From contig NZ_CP046242.1 in NCBI RefSeq assembly GCF_023205095.1, positions 1,601,001 through 1,665,000 on the forward strand: a stretch of 64,000 bases of DNA, given 5' to 3'. The position numbers were made by a program, and so were the translations under genes. The notes under the pieces were generated by a model that saw only the letters and a list, made by a program, of their open reading frames with translations, was not told where the DNA came from and did no database searches. Below are positions 1 to 7,754 of the stretch, piece by piece (position 1 is the first letter of the stretch; each line of letters starts with the position of its first letter). This stretch comes from Bizionia sp. M204. GTDB taxonomy: Bacteria; Bacteroidota; Bacteroidia; Flavobacteriales; Flavobacteriaceae.

Positions 1-912
1 GGTGAAAATCGCAGTTATGGTGCTGAACTCTCCTATTTCGTGAAAGTAGATTCAATTAAAGCGAAAGAACAAAAACTAAAAGAATCATCTGAAGCAGAAG
101 ATCAGACAGAAGTTTCACTTGAAGACGAAGATACTTCAGAAGTCGAAGAGAAATCTATGGCCACCAAGGACACCATCACCTTACAGTTTTATGATGGCGA
201 CAGACTAATTAGAACCTTAAAACGTAAAACACCTAAAGAAACAGGAGTTCATAAATGGACATGGTATATGGATGAAGCTGGTGTTCCCCGTGCATCCAGA
301 TCCATTAGAAAACAAACAAGCGAATCGGGTGGTGTTTCGGTTAAGCCTGGAACATACCGTGTGGTCATGACTTATGGAACGGAAACTTCTGAAAAAAATA
401 TTAAAGTTAAATCAGATCCGCGATTAAATGTAACACAAGCTAATATAGATGCCATTTATAATACATCTAAACGTTTAGAAGTGCTCCAAGAAAAAATGGC
501 AAATGCTGTAAAACAGCTTGTTGAAAGCAAGCAGATTGCCGATAAATATGCATCAGATTTAAAAAAATTAAATAAAGAAAAATACAAGGATGCCATAAAA
601 CAGTCTAAAGAGGTTTCTGAACAGGCAGATGAACTTATCAACCTATATTTAGGAAAACCAGATAAGCGTCAAGGTATTACGAATTCAGATGATATTCCCG
701 TAAGTAGTAGATTAGGAACAGCAGGTTGGTATTCTAGATCTCGTAAAAATGGGATAACAACTACTGAAGACATCTTGATAAAACACGCAGAAGATGCCCT
801 TAACGAAGCTACTAATAAAACAAATGCTTTCTATAAAGAATCTTGGAGAACCTATCAATCTGAAATGGAAAAACTACAACTCAATCCTTTTAAACCTGTT
901 AAAATCTTTTAA
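1..912 (+). CDS. C-terminal part of BNR/sortilin-like repeat protein (5' end outside window)
   Basis: The reading frame is open from base 1 (GENRSYGAELSYFVK...), so the GTG at 40 is internal and the gene starts before the window. The visible 303 residues are the tail found on Bacteroidetes secreted WD40/BNR (sortilin-like) proteins: an acidic Glu/Lys linker, a beta-sandwich with a GVHKWTWYMD-type motif and a GTYRVVMTYG strand, then a helical tail rich in Lys/Glu. The N-terminal beta-propeller that would define it is not in view. Family assignment comes from the tail alone; substrate and function are unknown. Confidence 0.7.
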   Translation, partial: GENRSYGAELSYFVKVDSIKAKEQKLKESSEAEDQTEVSLEDEDTSEVEEKSMATKDTITLQFYDGDRLIRTLKRKTPKETGVHKWTWYMDEAGVPRASRSIRKQTSESGGVSVKPGTYRVVMTYGTETSEKNIKVKSDPRLNVTQANIDAIYNTSKRLEVLQEKMANAVKQLVESKQIADKYASDLKKLNKEKYKDAIKQSKEVSEQADELINLYLGKPDKRQGITNSDDIPVSSRLGTAGWYSRSRKNGITTTEDILIKHAEDALNEATNKTNAFYKESWRTYQSEMEKLQLNPFKPVKIF

Positions 913-942
913 AGAAATTAATATAATGAAGGTAAGAATGCT

Positions 943-978
943 AAAAATGCTTTAATCTAAAACGATTGAAGCATTTTT
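943..978. terminator. Bidirectional intrinsic terminator
   Basis: A 10-bp perfect stem AAAAATGCTT/AAGCATTTTT (943-952 and 969-978) is extended by TAATC/GATTG. It has A-rich and T-rich flanks. It lies between the convergent BNR-like gene and the FNR-like regulator and could serve both. Confidence 0.75.
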
Positions 979-1655
979 TAATCCACACGTTTTAAGCCTT
1001 CAATATCTGTAATCGTTATATGTTTACCAGATGTGGCAATCAATTTTTCCTTTTTAAACTGTGATAAAATTCGAATGGCAGATTCCGTTGCTGTACCTAC
1101 AATACTAGCATAATCTTCACGTGATAATATAACATTTAATGCTCCAGACGAATCCACACCAAAAACATGTTGAATATAAATTAATGTTTCCGCCATACGT
1201 TGCTTAACGGATTTTTGAGCCATATTAATTAGGTCGTCTTCTGCACTTCGCAAATCTTTTGCTAAATTCTGCAATACATCAAATGAAAAATTTTGATTTT
1301 CGTGTAAAGGCGTAATTATTTGATCTTTCGGCACAAAACACAGTTCAATATCATTTAAAGCCACAGCACTTAAATTGGTCCGCTCATCACTAATAATAGA
1401 ACGTTGCCCTAGAAGTTCCCCTTTTCCGAGTAGTTTTACGGTATGATCTTTACCATTAGCACTTAATTTGGTTAGCTTGCAAACACCACTACGAACACAA
1501 TAAACGCCATGAAGGGATTCGCCTTCATCAAAAATAATATCACCTTTTTTGTAAAAACGTGTTGTTTTACAAGCTGATACTTTTCGCAATTCTTCAGTAG
1601 TCATAGCATTTAAAGAATTTAATTGTTTTGCAATACAGGATTCACATTTACTCAT
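978..1655 (-). CDS. Crp/Fnr-family transcriptional regulator, probably FNR-like
   Basis: A 225-aa protein with an N-terminal cyclic-nucleotide-binding-type beta-roll (about residues 25-125), a dimer helix (about 125-150) and a C-terminal winged helix with the recognition-helix segment TATESAIRILSQF (about 188-200). Cysteines at 4, 7 and 29 plus further ones near 53, 59 and 106 resemble the N-terminal cluster that ligates the oxygen-sensing 4Fe-4S in FNR, although the spacing differs from E. coli. It is divergent from ccoI. An ATGAC-N4-ATCAT operator sits between the two genes and similar sites recur in front of low-oxygen genes in this window. Likely an oxygen or redox sensor controlling those genes; cluster binding is inferred. 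Confidence 0.85.
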   Translation of the reverse strand: MSKCESCIAKQLNSLNAMTTEELRKVSACKTTRFYKKGDIIFDEGESLHGVYCVRSGVCKLTKLSANGKDHTVKLLGKGELLGQRSIISDERTNLSAVALNDIELCFVPKDQIITPLHENQNFSFDVLQNLAKDLRSAEDDLINMAQKSVKQRMAETLIYIQHVFGVDSSGALNVILSREDYASIVGTATESAIRILSQFKKEKLIATSGKHITITDIEGLKRVD

Positions 1656-1678
1656 ATCAGCCTAAAATAAGTTAACAT

Positions 1679-1686
1679 CAAAAATA
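1679..1686 (-). promoter_or_regulatory. -7 promoter box for the FNR-like regulator
   Basis: On the minus strand the sequence reads TATTTTTG, matching the Bacteroidetes TAnnTTTG box, 23 bp before the start codon at 1655. The operator centre at 1701.5 is only 19 bp upstream of this box, where a bound regulator would cover the -33 region. This suggests negative autoregulation. Confidence 0.5.
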
Positions 1687-1694
1687 CACAATAC

Positions 1695-1708
1695 ATGACA
1701 AAAATCAT
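1695..1708. promoter_or_regulatory. FNR-like operator between regulator gene and ccoI
   Basis: ATGAC-AAAA-ATCAT has the 5-4-5 layout of an FNR box (TTGAT-N4-ATCAA). Its centre is 32 bp upstream of the centre of the ccoI -7 box, the geometry of class II activation near -41. It is shared with the divergent regulator promoter. Confidence 0.75.
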
Positions 1709-1729
1709 ATTAAATCAAAGCTTATATTT

Positions 1730-1737
1730 TACCTTTG
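1730..1737 (+). promoter_or_regulatory. -7 promoter box for ccoI
   Basis: TACCTTTG matches the TAnnTTTG consensus of the Bacteroidetes housekeeping sigma factor. It lies 25 bp before the ccoI ATG and 32 bp (centre to centre) from the FNR-like operator. Confidence 0.65.
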
Positions 1738-1762
1738 CAAAAGGTATAAATGGGCAAATTTT

Positions 1763-4135
1763 ATGGAACAACACAAATGTTTCCACTGTGGTGATATATG
1801 CGATTCAGAACAAATCACTTACGACGAAAAATTATTTTGTTGTAATGGCTGTAAAACGGTTTATGAAATTTTTTCAGAAAACGACTTAACCTGTTATTAC
1901 GACTTACAAGCATCACCAGGTTCTGCACCGAAAGAAATTCAGGGCAAATATGACTTTTTATCAAAAGAAAACATTATTGAAAAACTCACGGAATTTAATG
2001 ATGGACGTATTCAAATTGTCACCTTGTATATTCCGCATATACATTGTAGTTCGTGTATTTGGATATTAGAAAACCTAAACAAACTCAATAATAACATTAC
2101 AGCTTCTCAAGTTAATTTTGGCAAAAAGAATGTTCGTATAACATATAACACCGAAAATTTTTCTTTAAAAGAGGTGGTTTTGCTTTTAAGTGCTATTGGG
2201 TACGAACCTTATATTTCCTTAAATGATTTCAAAACGGGTAAGGAAAATATTAATCGTTCGCTAATTTACAAGCTCGGTATTGCGGGGTTTTCTTTTGGAA
2301 ACGTAATGTTTTTATCATTTCCAGAGTATTTTGAAGTGGGCGAATTTTGGCTAGAGCAATATAAACACGTTTTTAGATGGCTTATGTTTGCGTTTTCATT
2401 GCCTGTTGTTTTTTATGCTGGGCGCGATTATTTTACATCAGCTTATAAAGGACTGCGCTCTGGACTTTTAAATATTGATGTTCCCATAGCACTAGGTCTG
2501 GCGGTATTATTCATAAGAAGTACCGTTGAAATTATATTAGATATCGGTTCTGGATTTTTTGACAGTTTAACGGGGTTAGTATTTTTCCTGTTGCTAGGTC
2601 GATTTTTTCAACAAAAAACTTATTCATTTCTTTCTTTTGAAAGAGATTACAAATCCTACTTCCCTATTGCAATTACAAAAATTTTGGATGGTATAGAAAC
2701 ACCAATTCAAGTTTATGATATTGAGAAAGGAGATCGCCTTCTTATTAGAAATCAAGAATTAATTCCGGTTGATGGCATTTTAATAAATGGCAAAGCAAAA
2801 ATTGATTATAGTTTTGTTACTGGAGAATCTGATGCCATAACTAAAAATTCTGGCGATAAACTTTTCGCTGGAGGGAAACAAACCACTGGTGTTATTGAAA
2901 TGGAAGCTTTAAAATCTGTGGAGCAAAGTTATTTAACACAGTTATGGAGTAATGATGTTTTTAATAAAAATAAACAAGACAGCTTTACAAACTTAACTAA
3001 TACTATTAGTAAGCGTTTTACAATTGCAGTTTTAAGTATTGCATTTATTGCAACCACCTATTGGTTACTTGTAGATTCCTCCAAAGCCATGAATGTCTTT
3101 ACAGCTGTTTTAATTATTGCTTGTCCATGTGCTATTGCACTTTCCGCGCCTTTTACGTTAGGAAATTTATTACGGATTTTTGGCAAGTTGAAATTCTACC
3201 TCAAAAACGCATCTGTTATTGAACAATTAGCAGCTATAAATACCATTATTTTCGATAAAACAGGAACTATTACTTCCAATAAGCAAAGTTCCGCCACCTA
3301 TGATGGTGATGCATTATCCACGTCAGAGGAAATCCTTTTAAAGAATACCTTGCGAGGTTCAAACCATCCGTTGAGCCGTACACTTTATGATATTTTAGAT
3401 GAGCATGATATCATAACATTAAACCATTTTGAAGAACATTTAGGTCAAGGTATTGAAAGTACACATCAAAATGATACGATGAAAATTGGTTCCGCCAGTT
3501 TTGTTGGCTTCAAACAAGATAAATCCATACTGAATACCACAGTTCATATTAACAGTAACAACCAATACAAAGGAAAATACACCTTTTATAATAGTTATAG
3601 AAAAGGATTATCCAAATTGTTTAATAGCTTAAAACATGAGTATGATTTAGTTATCCTTTCGGGGGATAATGCCGGTGAATTGGAAAACTTAAAAAAATTA
3701 TTACCCACTAAAACTAAATTGATATTTAATCAGAAACCAGACGATAAATTGGATTATATTAAATACCATCAGTCTGAAGGCGCTAAAGTGCTCATGATTG
3801 GCGACGGGTTAAATGATGCTGGTGCATTGGCACAAAGCGAAGTTGGCATAGCTATTTCAGAGAATGTGAATGTCTTTTCGCCTGCTTGTGACGCCATTTT
3901 AGACGCATCCAAATTCAATCAATTATACCAATATATAAAAGCATCCAAACAAGCTATAAAAATTATTAAGTGGAGTTTTGCCCTCTCATTTGTATATAAT
4001 ATAATAGGGTTGTATTTTGCGGTTACTGGACAATTAGAGCCTGTTATTGCCGCTATTTTAATGCCATTAAGTTCTATAAGTATTGTGGTTTTTACTACGG
4101 TTGCAACCAATGTTATTGGTAGGAAATTAGAATGA
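1763..4135 (+). CDS. ccoI: Copper-translocating P-type ATPase for cbb3 oxidase (CcoI/FixI)
   Basis: A 790-aa P1B-type ATPase that in this family exports copper to the periplasm for assembly of the cbb3 oxidase. The N-terminus has a Cys-rich segment (CFHCGDIC ... CCNGC, about 5-32) typical of FixI-type pumps, then an HMA-like domain with HCSSC near residue 95. Downstream are TM helices, the TGES actuator motif, CPC at about 454-456, the phosphorylation motif DKTGT at about 498, an HP motif (SNHPLS) and GDGLND near 680. The ATG at 1763 follows a clear -7 box, which fixes the start; another frame starting at 1695 only overlaps it. It precedes ccoS, as is usual in Bacteroidetes. Confidence 0.95.
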   Translation: MEQHKCFHCGDICDSEQITYDEKLFCCNGCKTVYEIFSENDLTCYYDLQASPGSAPKEIQGKYDFLSKENIIEKLTEFNDGRIQIVTLYIPHIHCSSCIWILENLNKLNNNITASQVNFGKKNVRITYNTENFSLKEVVLLLSAIGYEPYISLNDFKTGKENINRSLIYKLGIAGFSFGNVMFLSFPEYFEVGEFWLEQYKHVFRWLMFAFSLPVVFYAGRDYFTSAYKGLRSGLLNIDVPIALGLAVLFIRSTVEIILDIGSGFFDSLTGLVFFLLLGRFFQQKTYSFLSFERDYKSYFPIAITKILDGIETPIQVYDIEKGDRLLIRNQELIPVDGILINGKAKIDYSFVTGESDAITKNSGDKLFAGGKQTTGVIEMEALKSVEQSYLTQLWSNDVFNKNKQDSFTNLTNTISKRFTIAVLSIAFIATTYWLLVDSSKAMNVFTAVLIIACPCAIALSAPFTLGNLLRIFGKLKFYLKNASVIEQLAAINTIIFDKTGTITSNKQSSATYDGDALSTSEEILLKNTLRGSNHPLSRTLYDILDEHDIITLNHFEEHLGQGIESTHQNDTMKIGSASFVGFKQDKSILNTTVHINSNNQYKGKYTFYNSYRKGLSKLFNSLKHEYDLVILSGDNAGELENLKKLLPTKTKLIFNQKPDDKLDYIKYHQSEGAKVLMIGDGLNDAGALAQSEVGIAISENVNVFSPACDAILDASKFNQLYQYIKASKQAIKIIKWSFALSFVYNIIGLYFAVTGQLEPVIAAILMPLSSISIVVFTTVATNVIGRKLE

Positions 4136-4151
4136 TTAAAAATAAACAAAT

Positions 4152-4165
4152 ATGATTTTTATCAT
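4152..4165. promoter_or_regulatory. FNR-like operator upstream of ccoS-ccoNOQP
   Basis: ATGAT-TTTT-ATCAT is a perfect inverted repeat with 5-4-5 spacing. Its centre is 33 bp from the centre of the TATTTTTG box at 4188-4195. It gives the oxidase structural operon its own low-oxygen promoter separate from that of ccoI. Confidence 0.8.
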
Positions 4166-4187
4166 ATTTTTGAGTATATTAAGACAG

Positions 4188-4195
4188 TATTTTTG
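4188..4195 (+). promoter_or_regulatory. -7 promoter box for the ccoSNOQP operon
   Basis: TATTTTTG fits TAnnTTTG and lies 20 bp before the ccoS start codon, with the FNR-like operator 33 bp upstream (centre to centre). Confidence 0.65.
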
Positions 4196-4215
4196 AACCA
4201 TAACTTCTATCAGGT

Positions 4216-4404
4216 ATGAGTGTTATATACATATTACTGAGTATCAGTATCGTAGTGGCCATTGGCTTTTTTATTGCTTTTGTTTTGGCAGTAAGAAGCG
4301 GTCAATTTGATGATGATTATACACCATCTGTCAGAATGCTATTTGAAGATGAACTCGTAAAAGAAAACCAAAAACAAACTATTAAAACCAAAAAGACTAA
4401 TTAA
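4216..4404 (+). CDS. ccoS: cbb3 oxidase assembly protein CcoS
   Basis: A 62-aa protein with one N-terminal TM helix (about residues 4-28) followed by a short motif, SGQFDDDYTP, typical of CcoS (GQFDD). CcoS proteins are needed for cofactor (heme/copper) insertion into CcoN. It lies between ccoI and ccoNO; the stop codon is 5 bp from the ccoN start, so the genes are co-transcribed. Short length is normal for the family. Confidence 0.9.
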   Translation: MSVIYILLSISIVVAIGFFIAFVLAVRSGQFDDDYTPSVRMLFEDELVKENQKQTIKTKKTN

Positions 4405-4409
4405 AAATT

Positions 4410-6584
4410 ATGGAAGTACAACAATTCTATTACGACAACAAGGTCGTTAAAAATTTCCTCTATGCCACCATGTTTTGGGGAGTTGTAGGTATGCTTGTAG
4501 GCTTACTTTTAGCATTTATGTTTTTATTTCCCAACTTAACCGATGGAATTTCGTGGTTAAGTTTTGGTAGATTAAGACCGTTACACACCAATGCAGTAAT
4601 TTTCGCTTTTGTTGGTAATGCCATTTTTGCTGGTGTTTACTACTCAACACAACGACTTTTAAAAGCGAGAATGTATAGCGATGTTTTAAGTAAAATTAAC
4701 TTTTGGGGTTGGCAACTTATTATTGTTGGTGCGGCCATAACATTACCATTAGGCTTTTCAACATCTAAAGAATATGCCGAGCTTGAATGGCCCTTTGATA
4801 TTGCCATTGCTGTAGTTTGGGTTGTGTTTGGTGCCAATTTAATTGGAACTATGATTAAGCGTAGACAACGACATTTATATGTTGCTATTTGGTTTTATAT
4901 AGCGACGTTTGTAACAGTTGCCGTACTTCATATTTTTAACAGTTTAGAAGTGCCTGTTAGTGCTTTTAAAAGTTACTCTGTATACGCAGGTGTTCAGGAT
5001 GCATTGGTGCAATGGTGGTATGGACATAATGCTGTAGCATTTTTCTTGACAACACCATTTTTAGGTTTAATGTATTATTTTGTTCCTAAAGCGGCTAACA
5101 GACCTGTATACTCTTATCGTTTGTCCATTATTCATTTCTGGTCATTAATTTTTATATATATCTGGGCTGGACCCCACCACTTATTATACACAGCACTTCC
5201 AGAATGGGCACAAAATTTAGGTGTGGCGTTTTCTGTTATGTTATTAATGCCATCTTGGGGTGGAATGATTAACGGACTATTAACGCTTCGTGGTGCTTGG
5301 GACAAAGTACGTACAGATCCTGTTTTAAAATTTATGGTAGTGGCTATTACGGGTTACGGTATGGCAACTTTTGAAGGCCCCATGCTGTCTTTAAAAAATG
5401 TAAACGCCATTGGCCATTTTACCGACTGGATTATTGCGCACGTTCACGTAGGCGCATTAGCTTGGAACGGATTCTTGGCTTTCGGTATGATTTATTGGTT
5501 AATACCTCGCTTATTTAAAACAAAATTACACTCCATTGGTTTAGCTAATTTCCATTTCTGGATTGGTACTTTAGGTATCATTATGTATGCCTTACCATTA
5601 TATGTTGCTGGATTTACACAAGCAAGTATGTGGAAGCAATTTAACCCAGATGGGACTTTAGTTTATGGTAACTTTTTAGAAACCGTTACTGAAATAATGC
5701 CTATGTATTGGATGCGTGCCATTGGAGGTACACTTTACCTAACAGGTATGTTAGTATTAGTCTATAACGTTATTATTACTGCTAAAAATGGTAGTAAAGT
5801 TACAGATGAATTAGCTGAAGCTCCAGCTTTGCAAAATGTTTCTAAAAGCCGTGTGGGTGGCGAAGGATGGCACTCTTGGTTAGAAAGAAAACCAGTTAGA
5901 TTAACAATTTATGCAACCATTGCTATATTAATTGGTGGTATTGTCCAAATAGTACCGACCATTATGGTTAAATCCAATATACCTACAATTAGTAGCGTGA
6001 AACCATATACTCCTTTGGAATTAGAAGGTCGTGATATATACATCCGTGAAGGTTGTGTAGGTTGTCACTCTCAAATGGTAAGACCATTTAGAAGTGAAGT
6101 AGAACGCTATGGTGACTACTCCAAAGCTGGAGAGTTTGTTTATGACCACCCATTCCTATGGGGAAGTAAGCGTACAGGTCCAGATTTACATCGAATAGGT
6201 GGAAAATATTCAGACAATTGGCATTTTAATCACTTCTATGATCCGCAAAGCACCTCTTCCGGTTCTATTATGCCATCATACAAATGGTTTATTACCAATA
6301 AATTAGACAAGTCCATTACAGAAACTAAAATGGAAGCCATGGTTACTTTAGGTGTACCATATACAGAAGAGGACATTGCCAACGCACAACAAAACATGTT
6401 GGAGCAAGGAACAAAAATTGAACAGAATTTATATGCTGATCCTGATTTCGCAGCCACGTATGAGGCTGAAAAAGCTGCAGGTGGCGAAGATTTTGTTGAA
6501 ATGCGTAATCGTGAAATTGTAGCCGTAATTGCATACATGCAACGATTAGGAACAGATATTAATGTAACTGATTTAGAAGAATAA
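4410..6584 (+). CDS. ccoNO: cbb3-type cytochrome c oxidase, fused subunits I and II (CcoNO)
   Basis: A 724-aa fusion of the catalytic heme-copper subunit CcoN (about residues 1-470) and the membrane-anchored mono-heme cytochrome CcoO (about 500-724). CcoN shows the multi-helix core, the QWWYGHNAV segment and the HVHVGALAWNG segment, which carry histidine ligands of heme b and CuB. CcoO shows the heme c motif CVGCH at 549-553 followed by SQMVRP. Such a fusion is known in Bacteroidetes. The enzyme reduces O2 with high affinity and pumps protons in the inner membrane. It is co-transcribed with ccoS, ccoQ and ccoP. Confidence 0.95.
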   Translation: MEVQQFYYDNKVVKNFLYATMFWGVVGMLVGLLLAFMFLFPNLTDGISWLSFGRLRPLHTNAVIFAFVGNAIFAGVYYSTQRLLKARMYSDVLSKINFWGWQLIIVGAAITLPLGFSTSKEYAELEWPFDIAIAVVWVVFGANLIGTMIKRRQRHLYVAIWFYIATFVTVAVLHIFNSLEVPVSAFKSYSVYAGVQDALVQWWYGHNAVAFFLTTPFLGLMYYFVPKAANRPVYSYRLSIIHFWSLIFIYIWAGPHHLLYTALPEWAQNLGVAFSVMLLMPSWGGMINGLLTLRGAWDKVRTDPVLKFMVVAITGYGMATFEGPMLSLKNVNAIGHFTDWIIAHVHVGALAWNGFLAFGMIYWLIPRLFKTKLHSIGLANFHFWIGTLGIIMYALPLYVAGFTQASMWKQFNPDGTLVYGNFLETVTEIMPMYWMRAIGGTLYLTGMLVLVYNVIITAKNGSKVTDELAEAPALQNVSKSRVGGEGWHSWLERKPVRLTIYATIAILIGGIVQIVPTIMVKSNIPTISSVKPYTPLELEGRDIYIREGCVGCHSQMVRPFRSEVERYGDYSKAGEFVYDHPFLWGSKRTGPDLHRIGGKYSDNWHFNHFYDPQSTSSGSIMPSYKWFITNKLDKSITETKMEAMVTLGVPYTEEDIANAQQNMLEQGTKIEQNLYADPDFAATYEAEKAAGGEDFVEMRNREIVAVIAYMQRLGTDINVTDLEE

Positions 6585-6600
6585 TCTAATAAAATAAACG

Positions 6601-6789
6601 ATGTTAAAGTTTGTAAAAAATCACATGGACAGTATGGAGGGAATCGAGATTTACCCGATTATCTCTTTGCTAATATTTTTCATCTTTTTTGTAGTCTTAT
6701 TTTGGTGGGTTGTAACCGCAAAAAAAGATTACATAGAAACTGTCAGCAATATACCATTAGATAACAACCAAAACCACGAAGAACTATGA
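6601..6789 (+). CDS. ccoQ: cbb3 oxidase subunit CcoQ-like small membrane protein
   Basis: A 62-aa protein with a single TM helix (about 20-42: PIISLLIFFIFFVVLFWWV) and a KKDYI segment after it, like CcoQ/FixQ, which stabilises the oxidase complex. It sits between ccoNO and ccoP and overlaps the ccoP start by 4 bp (ATGA), so the two are translationally coupled. The sequence is too short for strong homology; position and topology carry the call. Confidence 0.8.
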   Translation: MLKFVKNHMDSMEGIEIYPIISLLIFFIFFVVLFWWVVTAKKDYIETVSNIPLDNNQNHEEL

Positions 6790-7673
6790 GACAATCAATT
6801 CCAGCTTGGATAAGGATACCTATTATATTTTTCTTAATTGCTGGACTAGCAGAATTCTTTATAGAATCTGGTAGCCAACCAGCCTTTATTGAACAACCAC
6901 TAGTTATGCTATTTTTAATATTTGTATTAATATTATTAATAGGGATTGAAGCTATTGTGAGCTCAATGGGTAATATTTTATACCAGAGTTTAGACGAAGC
7001 GGCAAAAGCACGATATGATGCTAAAAAAGAAAGTACATCTAAATTTGTTATATGGTTTAAAAAACTATACACCAAATCACTGGATTCCAAACCAATGGAA
7101 GAGGAACATGACATTATATTAGATCATAATTATGATGGCATTAGAGAGTTGGATAACAACTTACCGCCTTGGTGGATTTATAGTTTTTATGCTTCTATTG
7201 TATTTGCAGCGGTCTATTTAGTGAGATATCATGTTTTTGATGGTGAAAACCAATACGATGAATTGAATTCTGAATATGCCCAAGCAGCTATTGATATTGA
7301 AGAATATAAACGAACCGCAAAAAATTTAGTCGATGCTAATACAGTAGAAGTCTTAACAGGTGCAGCCGATTTAAGCGCTGGACAAGCCCTATATGAAGTT
7401 AACTGTGTGGCCTGCCACATGGCTGATGGTGGTGGTGGTATTGGACCAAACCTGACTGATGAACACTGGATTTTAGGCGGCGGTATTAAAAATGTATTTA
7501 AAACGGTTGCAGAAGGTGGTCGAGCCGGAAAAGGAATGATTGCATGGAAGCAGAGTTTATCTCCTCTTGAAATGGCACAAGTATCAAGTTATGTGTTAAC
7601 ATTTCAAGGTACAACAGCAGCTAACCCAAAAGAAGCTGAAGGGGATATTTGGGAAGACGATGCAGCAGAATAA
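6786..7673 (+). CDS. ccoP: cbb3 oxidase cytochrome c subunit CcoP (single heme c motif)
   Basis: A 295-aa protein with two N-terminal hydrophobic segments, a further TM helix near 135-155 preceded by ELDNNLPPWWIYSFY (the CcoP/FixP N-terminal domain signature), and one cytochrome c domain with CVACH at 207-211. Proteobacterial CcoP usually has two heme c domains; only one CxxCH is present here. The axial methionine is probably in KGMIAWKQ (about 250). Electrons from periplasmic donors would enter here and pass to CcoO and CcoN. The tail is acidic. Confidence 0.92.
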   Translation: MRQSIPAWIRIPIIFFLIAGLAEFFIESGSQPAFIEQPLVMLFLIFVLILLIGIEAIVSSMGNILYQSLDEAAKARYDAKKESTSKFVIWFKKLYTKSLDSKPMEEEHDIILDHNYDGIRELDNNLPPWWIYSFYASIVFAAVYLVRYHVFDGENQYDELNSEYAQAAIDIEEYKRTAKNLVDANTVEVLTGAADLSAGQALYEVNCVACHMADGGGGIGPNLTDEHWILGGGIKNVFKTVAEGGRAGKGMIAWKQSLSPLEMAQVSSYVLTFQGTTAANPKEAEGDIWEDDAAE

Positions 7674-7680
7674 TACAATT

Positions 7681-7721
7681 AACAGAAATCATGGAACTAA
7701 AATAGTTTGGTGATTTCTGTT
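7681..7721 (+). terminator. Strong hairpin after ccoP
   Basis: An 11-bp perfect stem (AACAGAAATCA/TGATTTCTGTT) contains an inner 5-bp stem AACTA/TAGTT. No clear U-tract follows, so it may be a partial terminator or a processing/stability element separating ccoNOQP from ccoGH rather than a full stop. Confidence 0.5.
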
Positions 7722-7754
7722 ATCTATAAAAACAATAACCTAAAATAAACAACA

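Noticed and set aside
1695-1889. Plus-strand frame (64 aa) before and within ccoI
   Set aside because: It overlaps the FNR-like operator, promoter box and ccoI coding region in another frame; no family features.
4640-4837. Antisense frames inside ccoNO, including 6236-6538 and 6343-6534
   Set aside because: Low-complexity or membrane-codon shadows of the ccoNO reading frame, with no start context or homology.
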